Positions 9,531 to 18,866 of a DNA stretch of 39,625 nucleotides are shown here, one piece after another. Below the pieces are notes generated by a model, which saw only the letters and a list, made by a program, of their open reading frames with translations, did no database searches and was not told where the DNA came from. How positions within the stretch are numbered: the first letter of the stretch is position 1; each line of letters opens with the position of its first letter. The translations under genes were made by a program, and so were the position numbers. This stretch comes from Stentor coeruleus (Eukaryota; Ciliophora; Heterotrichea; Heterotrichida; Stentoridae): NCBI GenBank assembly GCA_001970955.1, contig MPUH01000696.1, forward strand, positions 1-39,625, read 5' to 3'.

Positions 9531-12308
9531 TTAATAAATCCCTGCGAAATTCTCTAAATACTTGCTCCACTCATATCTATCATCATCAAAATTCTCAATA
9601 GCAAAGCCCTCCTCCTTACCAATAATATCATCAATATTCTGCAAACTCTCAAGAGCTTTTTCCACATCTTTTTCAATCTTCGACAATTTCGGTACATAAG
9701 GTGGTAGTTCCTGTCTTGAAATGAGCAATTCCCAATCAAACCCAGTAAACCACTTATGTTTCTTTAATATTTCCGAACTTCCCCCATTTCTCATAATAGG
9801 ATTTTTACTTAGTAACTGTTCACAAAGATCCCTAGCTTCAACATAAACATTATTCGGGATATTAGGATAATCAATATTCCTTTCAAGTACTTTTTCATAT
9901 ACAACAACAGGATCAGTATCACATTCACCAAAAGGTACATATCCAAATAAGAATTCAAACATCATAATCCCTAAACTCCATAAATCAGCACTTACAGTAT
10001 ACCCAGTACCCATTATAACCTCAGGAGCCATATATTGAGGTGTACCTAATACAGAAAAAGTCCTTCCTTTAATAAATTTAGCTGTGCCAAAATCTATAAG
10101 TTTTAAATACCCTTCATCGTCAACAACAACATTTTCTGGCTTTAAATCTCTATAAACTATGCTTTTTTCATGTAAATCTTCTAATACTAGCATTAAAGAC
10201 CCTACAAAGAACCTCGCATGTTTTTCACATATAAAATTCATAGCCCGAATAACATCAAAAAGGTCCATTCCTCTAACGTACTCAGTTAAAAAGTATATCC
10301 TTTTTTTATCTTTAAAAGTTTTTACTAGCTTCATTATAAAAGTATGGTCAAGTTGTAACAAAATATCTCTTTCTAATTGAATCCCATGATACATGTTGTA
10401 TTCATATATTTTTTGCCTATGGACTGTTTTAAGTGCATAAAGGAGTTTTTTATGTTTATGAACAGCTAAAAAGACTATACCCGTCATACCTTTTCCTAAT
10501 AACTTGACGATTTTCAAGTCTTGCATTTTGATAGTTTCATCTTGAAGTTCAATACGTTTAACAAGGTTATACCTGATTTTATCATTAATCACTAATAAAA
10601 AATCAGCTCTAAACAATACCCATACTATCACCCTACCTTTAGCTATAGCAGTTGCTGTTCTTGGGCTACTAAAAAGTATTGACCTTTCCCCAAAGTAATC
10701 ATTTTTTGATATCGACCTTATATAATTCCCTTTTTTTTTAATATCCACCATACCTGATTTTATTATAAACAAAGATTCACCTGGGTCGTTTTCTTCAAAT
10801 ATTGTCTGCCCATCGCCATATTCTCCAAGTCTTAAAGCTTTTATAATCCCGTTATATTGTTCTGTAGTTAAAGTTCTGAATAAAGGGACACTTTTTAATA
10901 AACGGATTTTACTATTGTTACCAACACAGTCACTATATTTCCCACCGATTGCTTCTTCAAATAATGCTCGGGATATATAACCAATTGTTGTATTGGAGTT
11001 TGCGATAACATCTGAAGTCCAGGTTTCTGTGGAGTTTTCTATTATTTCAGTTTCGCCTATAACTTTAAGAGCTCGTATTGTCCCATTTGGACCTTTAAGT
11101 TCCCCTTTTAATGGGATGATTATGTCTGAGTTTTTTCCTGTACCTGATGGGATTATGACTGTATCTTGGGAGAAATCACCTATTGACATGCTTCTTATAA
11201 GTAGTTCTTCTTGCATTTTAGAGAGTTTTTTGAGGTATTTACTACTTTTTATTGCTAGACGGAGAGAGTTTTTGTATATTATGGCTTGAAGATGGCTGCC
11301 GAGGACTTGGGAAAGAGTTTCACTTGCTAGACTTAAACATTTTACGTTGTCGAGAGCGGTTATTGTTGCACTTCTAGCGGTTTTGAAGAAAAGAGCTTGT
11401 TCTCCGAAACATTCACCTTTAGAAAATCGGCAGAGCTCAGCACCCTCTTTTGTACAAACAGCATTACCTTCCTTGATTATATACATAAGATCTCCACTAT
11501 CTCCTTCTTTAGTGATATTGCAACCTGGTTCAAAATTAATGATACTCAGTGATTCTACTAGAGCTTCTTTTTGATCATAAGTAAGTTCTGCAAAAATCGA
11601 TGTGTTTTCAATAATTTTCATATTTTCCTCAAAGTTAGCTGCATTCAGTTCAGCAACTACTTTGCGAAACGTTTCTCTATCTAGTCCCCAAAGTGTACAC
11701 TCTGTAATAGTATTAATTGTAGCAGCTCTTGGTACATTCTGTAATAAAGCCCCTTCACCAAAACTCATCCCTTGCTCCAGAGTGTTAACTTTTTCCCCTG
11801 AAATATAAACTTCAAGCGTTCCACTCGCTATAATAAAAAACAAATTCCCAGATTGCCTTTCTTGAAACACATTTTTCCCAGCTTCCATTGTAAAAAGCTT
11901 CATCCCATTAATCATCTCCTTAATCTGCGTTTCCATCAATTGACCCAACAAAAAATGCTTAGCTAAACATTTCCTAATCAATTCAATATCACTATGAGTT
12001 TTATTAGGTGATGTCACAATTGCACTAGCTGCTTCAGTTATATTTTGAGTAGATTTCACTTTAGAAAAAGCTTTTATTTGCATAACATCTTTGGTTTTAG
12101 ATAAATTTCGAACTAGGTTGTCCATTTCGATTTTCATTTGAGAATTCATTCTTTCAATTTGTCGTGATTGCTCTAAGTCTTTGAGGTTCTCAGGTTTTAT
12201 GTCCTTTTCTAGATTGTCACTTGGCTCTGTTAAGACTGGTTTACCTGGGGTTTTTACTTTGATGATCCCTTGCTTTGTGTTTTCACTTTTGTTTGAGCAG
12301 CTTCCCAT
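9531..12308 (-). CDS. PKG: cGMP-dependent protein kinase (PKG), four CNB domains
   Basis: This 925-residue protein has an N-terminal Met-Gly-Ser-Cys (likely acylated), four cyclic-nucleotide-binding domains and an AGC kinase domain. The phosphate-binding cassettes are clear in CNB-A (F183-I198, FGEGALLQ...RAATI), CNB-B (F301-I316) and CNB-D (F539 to about A553, FGERSILF...RTATA). CNB-C (about 355-455) keeps the fold pattern but its cassette is degenerate (IGETEIIENSTETW). Kinase landmarks are glycine loop G605-G610, K627, E646, YRD 719-721, DFG 739-741 and APE 761-763. The gatekeeper in IYFLTEYV is Thr675. A four-CNB layout with a defective third site and a Thr gatekeeper is known from apicomplexan PKG, so this is an alveolate-type enzyme. 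The length (850-1000 expected) and the start are consistent. Confidence 0.96.
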   Translation of the reverse strand: MGSCSNKSENTKQGIIKVKTPGKPVLTEPSDNLEKDIKPENLKDLEQSRQIERMNSQMKIEMDNLVRNLSKTKDVMQIKAFSKVKSTQNITEAASAIVTSPNKTHSDIELIRKCLAKHFLLGQLMETQIKEMINGMKLFTMEAGKNVFQERQSGNLFFIIASGTLEVYISGEKVNTLEQGMSFGEGALLQNVPRAATINTITECTLWGLDRETFRKVVAELNAANFEENMKIIENTSIFAELTYDQKEALVESLSIINFEPGCNITKEGDSGDLMYIIKEGNAVCTKEGAELCRFSKGECFGEQALFFKTARSATITALDNVKCLSLASETLSQVLGSHLQAIIYKNSLRLAIKSSKYLKKLSKMQEELLIRSMSIGDFSQDTVIIPSGTGKNSDIIIPLKGELKGPNGTIRALKVIGETEIIENSTETWTSDVIANSNTTIGYISRALFEEAIGGKYSDCVGNNSKIRLLKSVPLFRTLTTEQYNGIIKALRLGEYGDGQTIFEENDPGESLFIIKSGMVDIKKKGNYIRSISKNDYFGERSILFSSPRTATAIAKGRVIVWVLFRADFLLVINDKIRYNLVKRIELQDETIKMQDLKIVKLLGKGMTGIVFLAVHKHKKLLYALKTVHRQKIYEYNMYHGIQLERDILLQLDHTFIMKLVKTFKDKKRIYFLTEYVRGMDLFDVIRAMNFICEKHARFFVGSLMLVLEDLHEKSIVYRDLKPENVVVDDEGYLKLIDFGTAKFIKGRTFSVLGTPQYMAPEVIMGTGYTVSADLWSLGIMMFEFLFGYVPFGECDTDPVVVYEKVLERNIDYPNIPNNVYVEARDLCEQLLSKNPIMRNGGSSEILKKHKWFTGFDWELLISRQELPPYVPKLSKIEKDVEKALESLQNIDDIIGKEEGFAIENFDDDRYEWSKYLENFAGIY

Positions 12309-12609
12309 TTATTCTATTTTTGATGAAACCTTAAAAACTATCCAACAACTTAAAATCTTTAACTCCAATCTTTAATTTAAGCTTTTTTTCTCTAGCATAT
12401 CTTCTACTATTAAATTATATTCATTAGTTTAAATAAACAGCAGCCTATGTTAATCCATTCATAAATCCATTTATTATATTCAAACATAATTATCAATCTC
12501 AACCAAGTTCATCATAATCCTTAAAAAAAAATAAAAATCTTCCAAACCCTTCCAAACACATCATTTCTTCCAACACAATTGAAATCCCATTTACTCTATT
12601 CCTAAAAAA
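12309..12609. other. Intergenic region upstream of PKG
   Basis: Three hundred bases of AT-rich sequence holding the PKG 5' flank and the 3' flank of the P-loop gene. If the TGA at 12610-12612 were read through, about 36 further sense codons would follow, but they have no conserved look. Confidence 0.6.
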
Positions 12610-14199
12610 TCAAAAACTACCCTTTCTCTGTTGTGGTACTCTCTGAGGACTAGCATACCCAGGGTTTTCTTCCTCATGTATCGAATGATCACTTTCTTCA
12701 GATTCCGACCTACTACTATGCGATCCAGCTTGACTTAAATCATCTTCTAATTCTTCCTCACTAGTAATACTCCTAACCGAAATTTCCCCACGATTATCTT
12801 TATAATTCTGATTAGGCCTAGGCTGTAACAAATCATATTCAACCGTCCCTGAGGCAATAGACCCAATTTCAGGAGGTTCACTAAACTCATCTTCAGTCTG
12901 ATTATCTTTTTTCCCTTCTTCTACAACAGGAATAATCGTCACTTGACTTCCTCTAAAAAACCTTTCAAAAAGCACCCCTTTATTAACTTTAGTTTTAATC
13001 ATTTCATGGGCAATTTTCGAACTCCAAATATTCCTCCCTACAAAATTAAACTCTTCATGTATCAATACTGTTTGTTTACGACTTAAATCATAAATTGTTT
13101 CACCTTTATAAACTTGTCTTAAACTTCTTACTATTGTTGTATGACAAAGACCTAATGATCTATCTAAATTACTTGATTCAACTTTTGGTACTAAACATTC
13201 ATCAGCTTTAGATAAAAAACGTTTTTGAATTTCTCGAATATTAGAAAAACTTGCTATATATTTATTGACTGATGGGTCTAAAGTCATATATTTACTTCTT
13301 ACAGCAAAACGCTCCATATGTTTTTTTTTACCTTTTATGTAGATGACAAATGGGATACATGATGGGAATTTTTTCATAAGTTTTTTCATTACTCCAATGT
13401 TTAGGTGGACACCTTCTATTACAATACTATTACCACAATTGTGGTAATGGTCTATGACGTTCACGAGATATTCGTAAACTTTATCGCTTTGTTCGAGGTA
13501 ACCTTGAATACAAGCTTGTTTATCGGATAATCCTTCGCTGTTTGTGAACTTGCCAGCTTCGTAGGTGGAGCAGAAAAGAACAGGGATTTTCTCGCGTGGG
13601 ATTACGTTTCTTAATATATGTCGTATTGAGTCTGTACTGAGCATACTTGGAATCCCTAACCTACTTGCTAGTAATGATGACAAAGTACTCTTACCAGTTC
13701 CTGAAGCTCCTCCAAGTAAAACAATCACTGATCTACGTTTCGATATAACTTCACAAGCAATATTAAAATCTATCAAATGTGATTCACCAATATAACCTTG
13801 ACTTTCTAATGCTTGTCTAGCAAAACTTTCAAACACTGTTGATGTCAAAGTTATCGCTGGGATATTCTGATAATCTCCTCCTTCACGTATACGTGTTTTT
13901 GACTTAGCAATATCTGAAATTTGACTAAAAATCGAATTAGTAACAGTATTGATATCTGAGATTTTAACACCCATAAACTTACATGCATCTCTTAATTGTT
14001 GTCTGTTATATTTATTTGTTTGTTGGAGGTTTGGAGGATAGCCGATATTAATATGCAAATGGTCTGAACATAAATTTATCTGATTGTCTGTCATGATTTT
14101 TTCATGGAGTTCTGTAGGTAAAACATAAACTGATTCTATAAAGAAATTATTTTGTTGACAGCGCTCGTCTGAACATACTGGGCATTCTATACGATTCAT
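12610..14199 (-). CDS. 2-phosphoglycerate kinase/LPA1-like P-loop protein
   Basis: This 529-residue protein has a clear Walker A motif, GGASGTGKST (163-172), followed by LSSLLASRLGIPSMLSTDSI and a HILRNVIP segment. That combination is typical of the 2-phosphoglycerate kinase-like P-loop family, which includes archaeal 2-PGK and plant LOW PHYTIC ACID 1 proteins. Plant LPA1 affects phytate levels; the biochemical role in protists is not settled. The first ~60 residues contain CPVC, C14 and C44 and may bind metal. The region before Walker A (about 66-130) resembles the helical part preceding the P-loop in LPA1-like proteins. The C-terminal ~100 residues are acidic, Ser-rich and probably disordered. 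It ends in TGA, the only TGA stop among the long genes here. Confidence 0.85.
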   Translation of the reverse strand: MNRIECPVCSDERCQQNNFFIESVYVLPTELHEKIMTDNQINLCSDHLHINIGYPPNLQQTNKYNRQQLRDACKFMGVKISDINTVTNSIFSQISDIAKSKTRIREGGDYQNIPAITLTSTVFESFARQALESQGYIGESHLIDFNIACEVISKRRSVIVLLGGASGTGKSTLSSLLASRLGIPSMLSTDSIRHILRNVIPREKIPVLFCSTYEAGKFTNSEGLSDKQACIQGYLEQSDKVYEYLVNVIDHYHNCGNSIVIEGVHLNIGVMKKLMKKFPSCIPFVIYIKGKKKHMERFAVRSKYMTLDPSVNKYIASFSNIREIQKRFLSKADECLVPKVESSNLDRSLGLCHTTIVRSLRQVYKGETIYDLSRKQTVLIHEEFNFVGRNIWSSKIAHEMIKTKVNKGVLFERFFRGSQVTIIPVVEEGKKDNQTEDEFSEPPEIGSIASGTVEYDLLQPRPNQNYKDNRGEISVRSITSEEELEDDLSQAGSHSSRSESEESDHSIHEEENPGYASPQRVPQQRKGSF

Positions 14200-14260
14200 T
14201 AAACTAAAACTATTATTTTAAGTGTGCATATTTTATATAGTAAAAAGAGAAAATAATAAC

Positions 14261-15733
14261 CTAAGGCTTTCTTTGGCCTAAAGTCCTTTTCTTAACTAAA
14301 GTTTTCGCAGCCGGCGACATAATTACTGGGATTTCTTCATCTCCTTTAGACTGATCTGAATAAAAACTCAAAGATCTAAACCCTCTAGTCTGCATAAGTA
14401 AACTCAAATGATCATTAACAACCCTCATCTTAATCTCTTTAGCCTGCTTAATCTTCTCTTTAATAGCTAATCTCAACTCCCCAAATACCTCTCTAAGCCC
14501 ATTATTCTCATAATTTTCCTCAGGCATAATCCTTCTAAGCATAATCTCCCCCCAAGTATTCACATAATCCTTAGCTCTTTTCATTTTATCATGTTTTTCT
14601 TTCCCTTCCTTAACTTTTTTTATCATCTCCACAGTCTTATCACTTAGTTTTTGTATATCAATCGTCTTATTATTCCCCTCATTTATCATAATCCTATTCA
14701 AATTTACTTCGATTTCCTTGTTTTTCTCTTTGTAACTTATACAAATATTTTTAGCTTCGTTTATCATATTCATTAGAGCTAAGTAATTGTTTTCTCTAGT
14801 TAAGATTTTTTGGACTACATCTTGAATATTAGAAAGACCAGTTTGACTTTTGATTTTTATATAAGCTGAGTCTACAACACTGAATTTTTCCATTTCGATT
14901 GAGAGTTTTTTATCTAGAAAAGAATACCAGACTTTATGTAAGAGGACACCATTACGAAGGAAATTGTTTCTTATGATTTTTTCTTCGTTTGACACGGATT
15001 CTATTATTTCTTCGTGTCTTTGGCGCATTTGATCACGTCGTAAGGAGAATTTTTTCCTGTTTACTAGATCTTTGGATAAGTGTTTTGAGATTAAAAGACG
15101 CTGTTTTTGCTCATAGGCGAGATCGGTGCTTAGGGCTCGGAGGGCGTTGCGGTTTTTACTTACATGTTTTATAGAGTCTAGACGTTTTTGATTTTGCTCT
15201 TGGGTAACTAAGTATCGAGTTTCTAAAGTGTTTTGGAGGGTGTTAAGTTTGATATCGAGGAAGACTTTTGTTGTTTTCATACGTTTCTTTATATACTTAT
15301 AAGTCTCATTATCAGTTAGTGCATTATATATTTTTTTATGGAGCTTTTCTAAGTTGATCTTCAAATTTTTCTTATGTTCTTTCATCATATTTGTTTTATT
15401 CCCTAACACCTTCTCCCCTTCTTCTAATTTACTCATCTTCTCTTTGGTTGCATTTAATGTTGATTCTATAATATTCCACTCAGTTTTTGTCTGGTTATAT
15501 TTATTCTTAATAACTTTTAACTGAGCACTTAGTTCTAAATGCTCAGGGTTTTTTTCTAGTGGTTGTATATCGATGTTTATATTGGAGGTTCTGTTTAGAA
15601 GATTTTTTTCAAACTGATTTGTTAGAAAAAATCTGGAGTTCATAGAAATATGTGCAGGAGAAATACTTCTTGTACGTATTCTTATAGAGGGTTTGTTGTT
15701 GGACATTGAAGTTGCTGGCCTGATTGAGTTCAT
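14261..15733 (-). CDS. Coiled-coil protein, outer dynein arm docking-complex type
   Basis: From the ATG at 15733 this is a 490-residue, mostly coiled-coil protein. An in-frame ATG at 15793 would add 20 residues, but that stretch is AT-driven and rich in Ile/Tyr, so the inner start is preferred. Residues 291-330, IKIKSQTGLSNIQDVVQKIL followed by RENNYLALMN, resemble the segment in the docking-complex family (CCDC63, CCDC114/ODAD1, CCDC151/ODAD3) where an IK-x-x-TG motif precedes a VV/LVQK helix and an asparagine-rich turn. These proteins anchor outer dynein arms on ciliary doublets. Which member it corresponds to is not clear. The Ser/Arg-rich N-terminus (about 10-35) is probably disordered. 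The motif match is by eye. Confidence 0.6.
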   Translation of the reverse strand: MNSIRPATSMSNNKPSIRIRTRSISPAHISMNSRFFLTNQFEKNLLNRTSNINIDIQPLEKNPEHLELSAQLKVIKNKYNQTKTEWNIIESTLNATKEKMSKLEEGEKVLGNKTNMMKEHKKNLKINLEKLHKKIYNALTDNETYKYIKKRMKTTKVFLDIKLNTLQNTLETRYLVTQEQNQKRLDSIKHVSKNRNALRALSTDLAYEQKQRLLISKHLSKDLVNRKKFSLRRDQMRQRHEEIIESVSNEEKIIRNNFLRNGVLLHKVWYSFLDKKLSIEMEKFSVVDSAYIKIKSQTGLSNIQDVVQKILTRENNYLALMNMINEAKNICISYKEKNKEIEVNLNRIMINEGNNKTIDIQKLSDKTVEMIKKVKEGKEKHDKMKRAKDYVNTWGEIMLRRIMPEENYENNGLREVFGELRLAIKEKIKQAKEIKMRVVNDHLSLLMQTRGFRSLSFYSDQSKGDEEIPVIMSPAAKTLVKKRTLGQRKP

Positions 15734-15908
15734 AATCATATTATACAATTTGTGATAATTTATATATATTAAAAATACTCCTCTATATTTCATAGATTAT
15801 TTAATCATATGGTTTAGAATATATTGTCTTTAGTTTTACATTAAGGAAAGAAAAGTGTGTTGTATAAAATATGATGATAACTAAAATTGCTCTTATTAAT
15901 TAAGTACA

Positions 15909-16466
15909 TTAATTTTTACGTCTGAATAACAATATTGGGTTACGAGGGGATCCCATACTTTGTCGTGGAGGTTTGAATATTTCTTTAGTATCATCAACAA
16001 GGCCATTCAGTTTTTCTATTTCCTGATGAAGTTTCATTATCTCTGCATCCTTTTCTTGAACTTTAGCGTAAACTTTACTATAATCATCTTTCATTTCCTC
16101 GATTTCCTCAGCTTTTGCTCCATACTCTATTTTCAATTGAACTAGCTTGTTTTCCACAGCAGATGTAGTATTTTTTATCTCATTAAGTTGCTTTTGAGAA
16201 GCCATTGGATCACTTAGTTTGATTTTCTCTTTACTTATCAACTCTTTAAATATCTGTATTTCTTCATATAGCATTTTGTTTTTATCTCTAAGTCCTTTTG
16301 ATGAGTTTTTATAATATGTGATTCCTGATAACGTATCTTTGACTTTTTGCATTAAAGCAGCTCTGAATATTTTTTACCTTTCTCTTTGTGCATAAGCCAT
16401 ATGGATTTCAGAATAGTCTTGATTGTACTCGTAAGAAAATTCTTCACAAAGTGGCTCTTTTTTCAT
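15909..16466 (-). CDS. Small coiled-coil protein with one 15-nt intron
   Basis: The gene has two exons: 16466-16378 and 16362-15909, joined across a 15-nt intron, giving 180 residues. Without the intron the frame hits TAA directly after the codons for QRER. With it removed, the reading continues as YAQRERAALMQKVKDTLS. Most of the protein (about 35-160) is a Lys/Glu-rich coiled coil, followed by a short basic tail (PPRQSMGSPR...LLFRRKN). No family was recognised. It lies 175 bases upstream of the docking-complex-like gene on the same strand, so a cytoskeletal role is possible but only a guess. Confidence 0.8.
16363..16377 (-). other. 15-nt spliceosomal intron
   Basis: On the minus strand it reads GTAAAAAATATTCAG. 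It starts with GTA, ends with CAG, and retention would create an immediate TAA. Its removal joins two coding exons in frame. Confidence 0.85.
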
Positions 16467-17160
16467 ATTTTATATAAATGTTAGAAATAAAAGCAAGTTA
16501 TGGGTTAGTAGTTTAAATACTAGGATATTTTATTTGTTAAGATTAGGATTTTTGGGTTTGATTTTAGATAATTTAAGAATTTTTTGTTGTTGGTTATATT
16601 GAGAAAAATATAGGAAAATATTGGGTTAGGGAAATTGTGAGTAAAAAGTAAATGCTTGATAATAGAAGTTTGAGGATTTTTTATAGCAATGCGAATTTTG
16701 AGTTTATATTAGTGGTAAAGGTATATGGAGATGGATTTTAAGCATAAGGGCAAAAGTTGATTTTTAGGAAATTATAGTTGGAAGATAGATAAAATCTGAG
16801 ATAATTATGATGATTTAATAGAGATTTTATATATAAAAATAGATTGTTTAGGTGCTAATATTTGCATTTTTAATATTTTTCAAGTTAATTTTGCGTTATA
16901 GTTTATGCTGATATATATAATTTCCTCTATTTTCACATCATTTAACTCTCATTTGTTATTGTAAACTATGATTTTATTCCTATCTCAATTTTATCTTTCA
17001 TAGTATGATTTTATTATAATATCAAAAATTAACCTTGCCTATATTAGTATTATTTATTTAAGTATTAAGCTAGCCTTCAGTTTGCGTGATAAAAAAGCTA
17101 AATGACTTCAATATATTTATATCTAAAAGGACCTATAAAAAATATAAATATATTAATAAT
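16467..17160. other. Intergenic region between divergent genes
   Basis: About 690 bases separating the divergent coiled-coil and ArfGAP-like genes. No gene was seen. An upstream ATG at 17102 is out of frame with the ArfGAP start, and the in-frame extension above 17161 has only a GTG and AT-rich sequence. Confidence 0.6.
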
Positions 17161-17874
17161 ATGCTATCAGAAGAATCAATTTATCAAGAAATTCTTAAAA
17201 TACGAGCTCAAGATAAAAATTCATCATGTGTTGACTGTTTTACAGCAAACCCTGAATTCATTTCAGTAACTTTTGGTATTTTCATATGCCAATCCTGTGC
17301 TAAAAAGCATCTAATGCTAGGTCCATCAATATCCCGAGTCATAAGCTTAACATCTAACCTATCATCCGAAGACCTTATCTCAATACAATCAGGAGGCAAT
17401 TCAGCCTTGCTTACCTTTTTCAACTATTACAAAATCTCATCTTTCCCAATTGAATACAAATACTGCACATCCGCAGCAACTTTTTATCAAGACATGCTTA
17501 AACATATCTCTAAAGGTCAAGACTATCCTAAAGATCTACTTTCAATCTATGAAGGGCAAACCCTTTATCATAAAATCCAAGAAAATGCATATGGGATTAT
17601 TGAAGTGGAATTCAACCAAAACAATCAAAATCCAAACCTCCTCAATCAAAATAACCTTCCCGAGTCAAATCCAATACCTGAAAACTCATCATCAATTTCA
17701 TCATTTTTCAAAAATATAGGTGACAACATCAATAATACCTTTGAAACTGTTGCTTCAACACCTTTATCTACATACTTCAATAATATAATCACAGGTTTAA
17801 ACATAGCAACAAATCAAATAGAAATTGAAATCAAAGAAGTTGGTAAAGATATTTCAAATATCTTTACAGAATAA
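17161..17874 (+). CDS. ArfGAP1-like protein A, arginine finger missing
   Basis: This 237-residue protein starts at ATG 17161. It has an ArfGAP zinc finger: C23-x2-C26-x16-C43-x2-C46, with NPEFISVTFGIFIC between. The later SGGNSALLTFFNYY and YCTSAATFYQDML segments match the ArfGAP1 subgroup (GGN-x-x-x-x-F, then a Tyr/Ala/Phe helix). The catalytic arginine that follows His in HR-x-LG is Leu51 here (KHLMLG), and the H-x-S-x-VRS stretch is SISRVIS. GTPase-activating activity on Arf is therefore doubtful. The C-terminal Ser/Thr/Asn-rich part (SSISSFFKNIGDNINN onward) could form amphipathic helices like the curvature-sensing ALPS motifs of ArfGAP1 (inference). A paralog follows 49 bases downstream. 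Confidence 0.88.
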   Translation: MLSEESIYQEILKIRAQDKNSSCVDCFTANPEFISVTFGIFICQSCAKKHLMLGPSISRVISLTSNLSSEDLISIQSGGNSALLTFFNYYKISSFPIEYKYCTSAATFYQDMLKHISKGQDYPKDLLSIYEGQTLYHKIQENAYGIIEVEFNQNNQNPNLLNQNNLPESNPIPENSSSISSFFKNIGDNINNTFETVASTPLSTYFNNIITGLNIATNQIEIEIKEVGKDISNIFTE

Positions 17875-17923
17875 CTAATGATAATTTAGATTATTTTCTA
17901 ATAAAAATAACTGGTTGACATAA

Positions 17924-18742
17924 ATGATTGCAGAAGAAAGGAAAAAACAAATACTCATTGCCTTGCAAAAAGATTTAGAAAATAGTAAATGCTTTGACTG
18001 TAACGATGAAAACCCACTTTGTGTATCTTTAGCTTTTGGGTGTTTTATCTGTAGTAAATGCTCGCAGTTCCATATGAGTTTAGGCCAAGGAGTAACAAAA
18101 GTTAAAGATTTAGATGAAGAATGGGGAATTGATGAAATTAGCATGGTTTCATCTGGGGGAAATAGTGCATTAAGAGAATTTTTTAATTACTATGGGCTAA
18201 TGGAGATGCCAAGTAATAATAGATACTATAGCAAAGCTGCAGGTTTTTACAGAGAAATGCTTTCTACAGTATCAAAAGATCAGGAATTCGCTTTAGATTT
18301 CCTTCCAGTAGAAGAAGGAATTCAATTGATAAACCCTAGAACAGTACAAATCCAATGCTTATCTATGGGAATTGAAGAAAATAGAATTAGTCATCCTTTA
18401 CTTAAGGAACCAAAAGATAAAACTCATTATTGTAGCTGTTTAAAAACAATGTGTTTAAGAATGATTGGCTTAGGAAATATAGCCGCAGAAAAAATCAACC
18501 AAAAAGTTGGCGAGATATCTCAAAAACCCTCAGTGATCCGAGCTGAGCAAAAAACCTTAGAAGTTTTTAACAGAATTGAATCAAAAATCTCATCACTTGT
18601 TAGAAATATGAGAAACAGTATAAAAGACCAAACAAACAACATAACTGCAGCTAATCAACAAAATGATGTTGCCATAAGAGATAAAAGTTTCCTTCAGAAT
18701 ATCCATAAACCAAATACTGAAGCATATCCTGACCTGATTTAG
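17924..18742 (+). CDS. ArfGAP1-like protein B, arginine finger missing
   Basis: This 272-residue paralog of the preceding gene begins at ATG 17924. The zinc ligands C23, C26, C43 and C46 are present. SGGNSALREFFNYY and YYSKAAGFYREML closely follow the ArfGAP1 pattern. The arginine finger position is Met51 (FHMSLG) and the VRS segment is VKD, so catalysis is probably lost, as in copy A. The conserved Trp before the zinc knuckle is replaced by Cys (NPLCVSLAF). The C-terminal half is hydrophilic with helical Ser/Ile/Lys-rich stretches and no domain I recognise. Because both paralogs lost the finger but kept the fold, a binding or scaffold role on Arf or on membranes is plausible (inference). Confidence 0.88.
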   Translation: MIAEERKKQILIALQKDLENSKCFDCNDENPLCVSLAFGCFICSKCSQFHMSLGQGVTKVKDLDEEWGIDEISMVSSGGNSALREFFNYYGLMEMPSNNRYYSKAAGFYREMLSTVSKDQEFALDFLPVEEGIQLINPRTVQIQCLSMGIEENRISHPLLKEPKDKTHYCSCLKTMCLRMIGLGNIAAEKINQKVGEISQKPSVIRAEQKTLEVFNRIESKISSLVRNMRNSIKDQTNNITAANQQNDVAIRDKSFLQNIHKPNTEAYPDLI

Positions 18743-18866
18743 ATTGTTTTTAGTTTTAAGTTATATAAATATCATATATGCTTAAATATACAATTCCATA
18801 TACAAAAATCCATTTTTTTTCTTTATAAAAAGCCTTTATAAGAAACTTATGACATACGTTAAGGGT

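Noticed and set aside
15734..15793. Upstream in-frame ATG giving a 20-residue extension of the docking-like protein
   Set aside because: The extension is AT-driven and hydrophobic, unlike the rest of the protein, and a second ATG at 15733 fits the start of the conserved composition.
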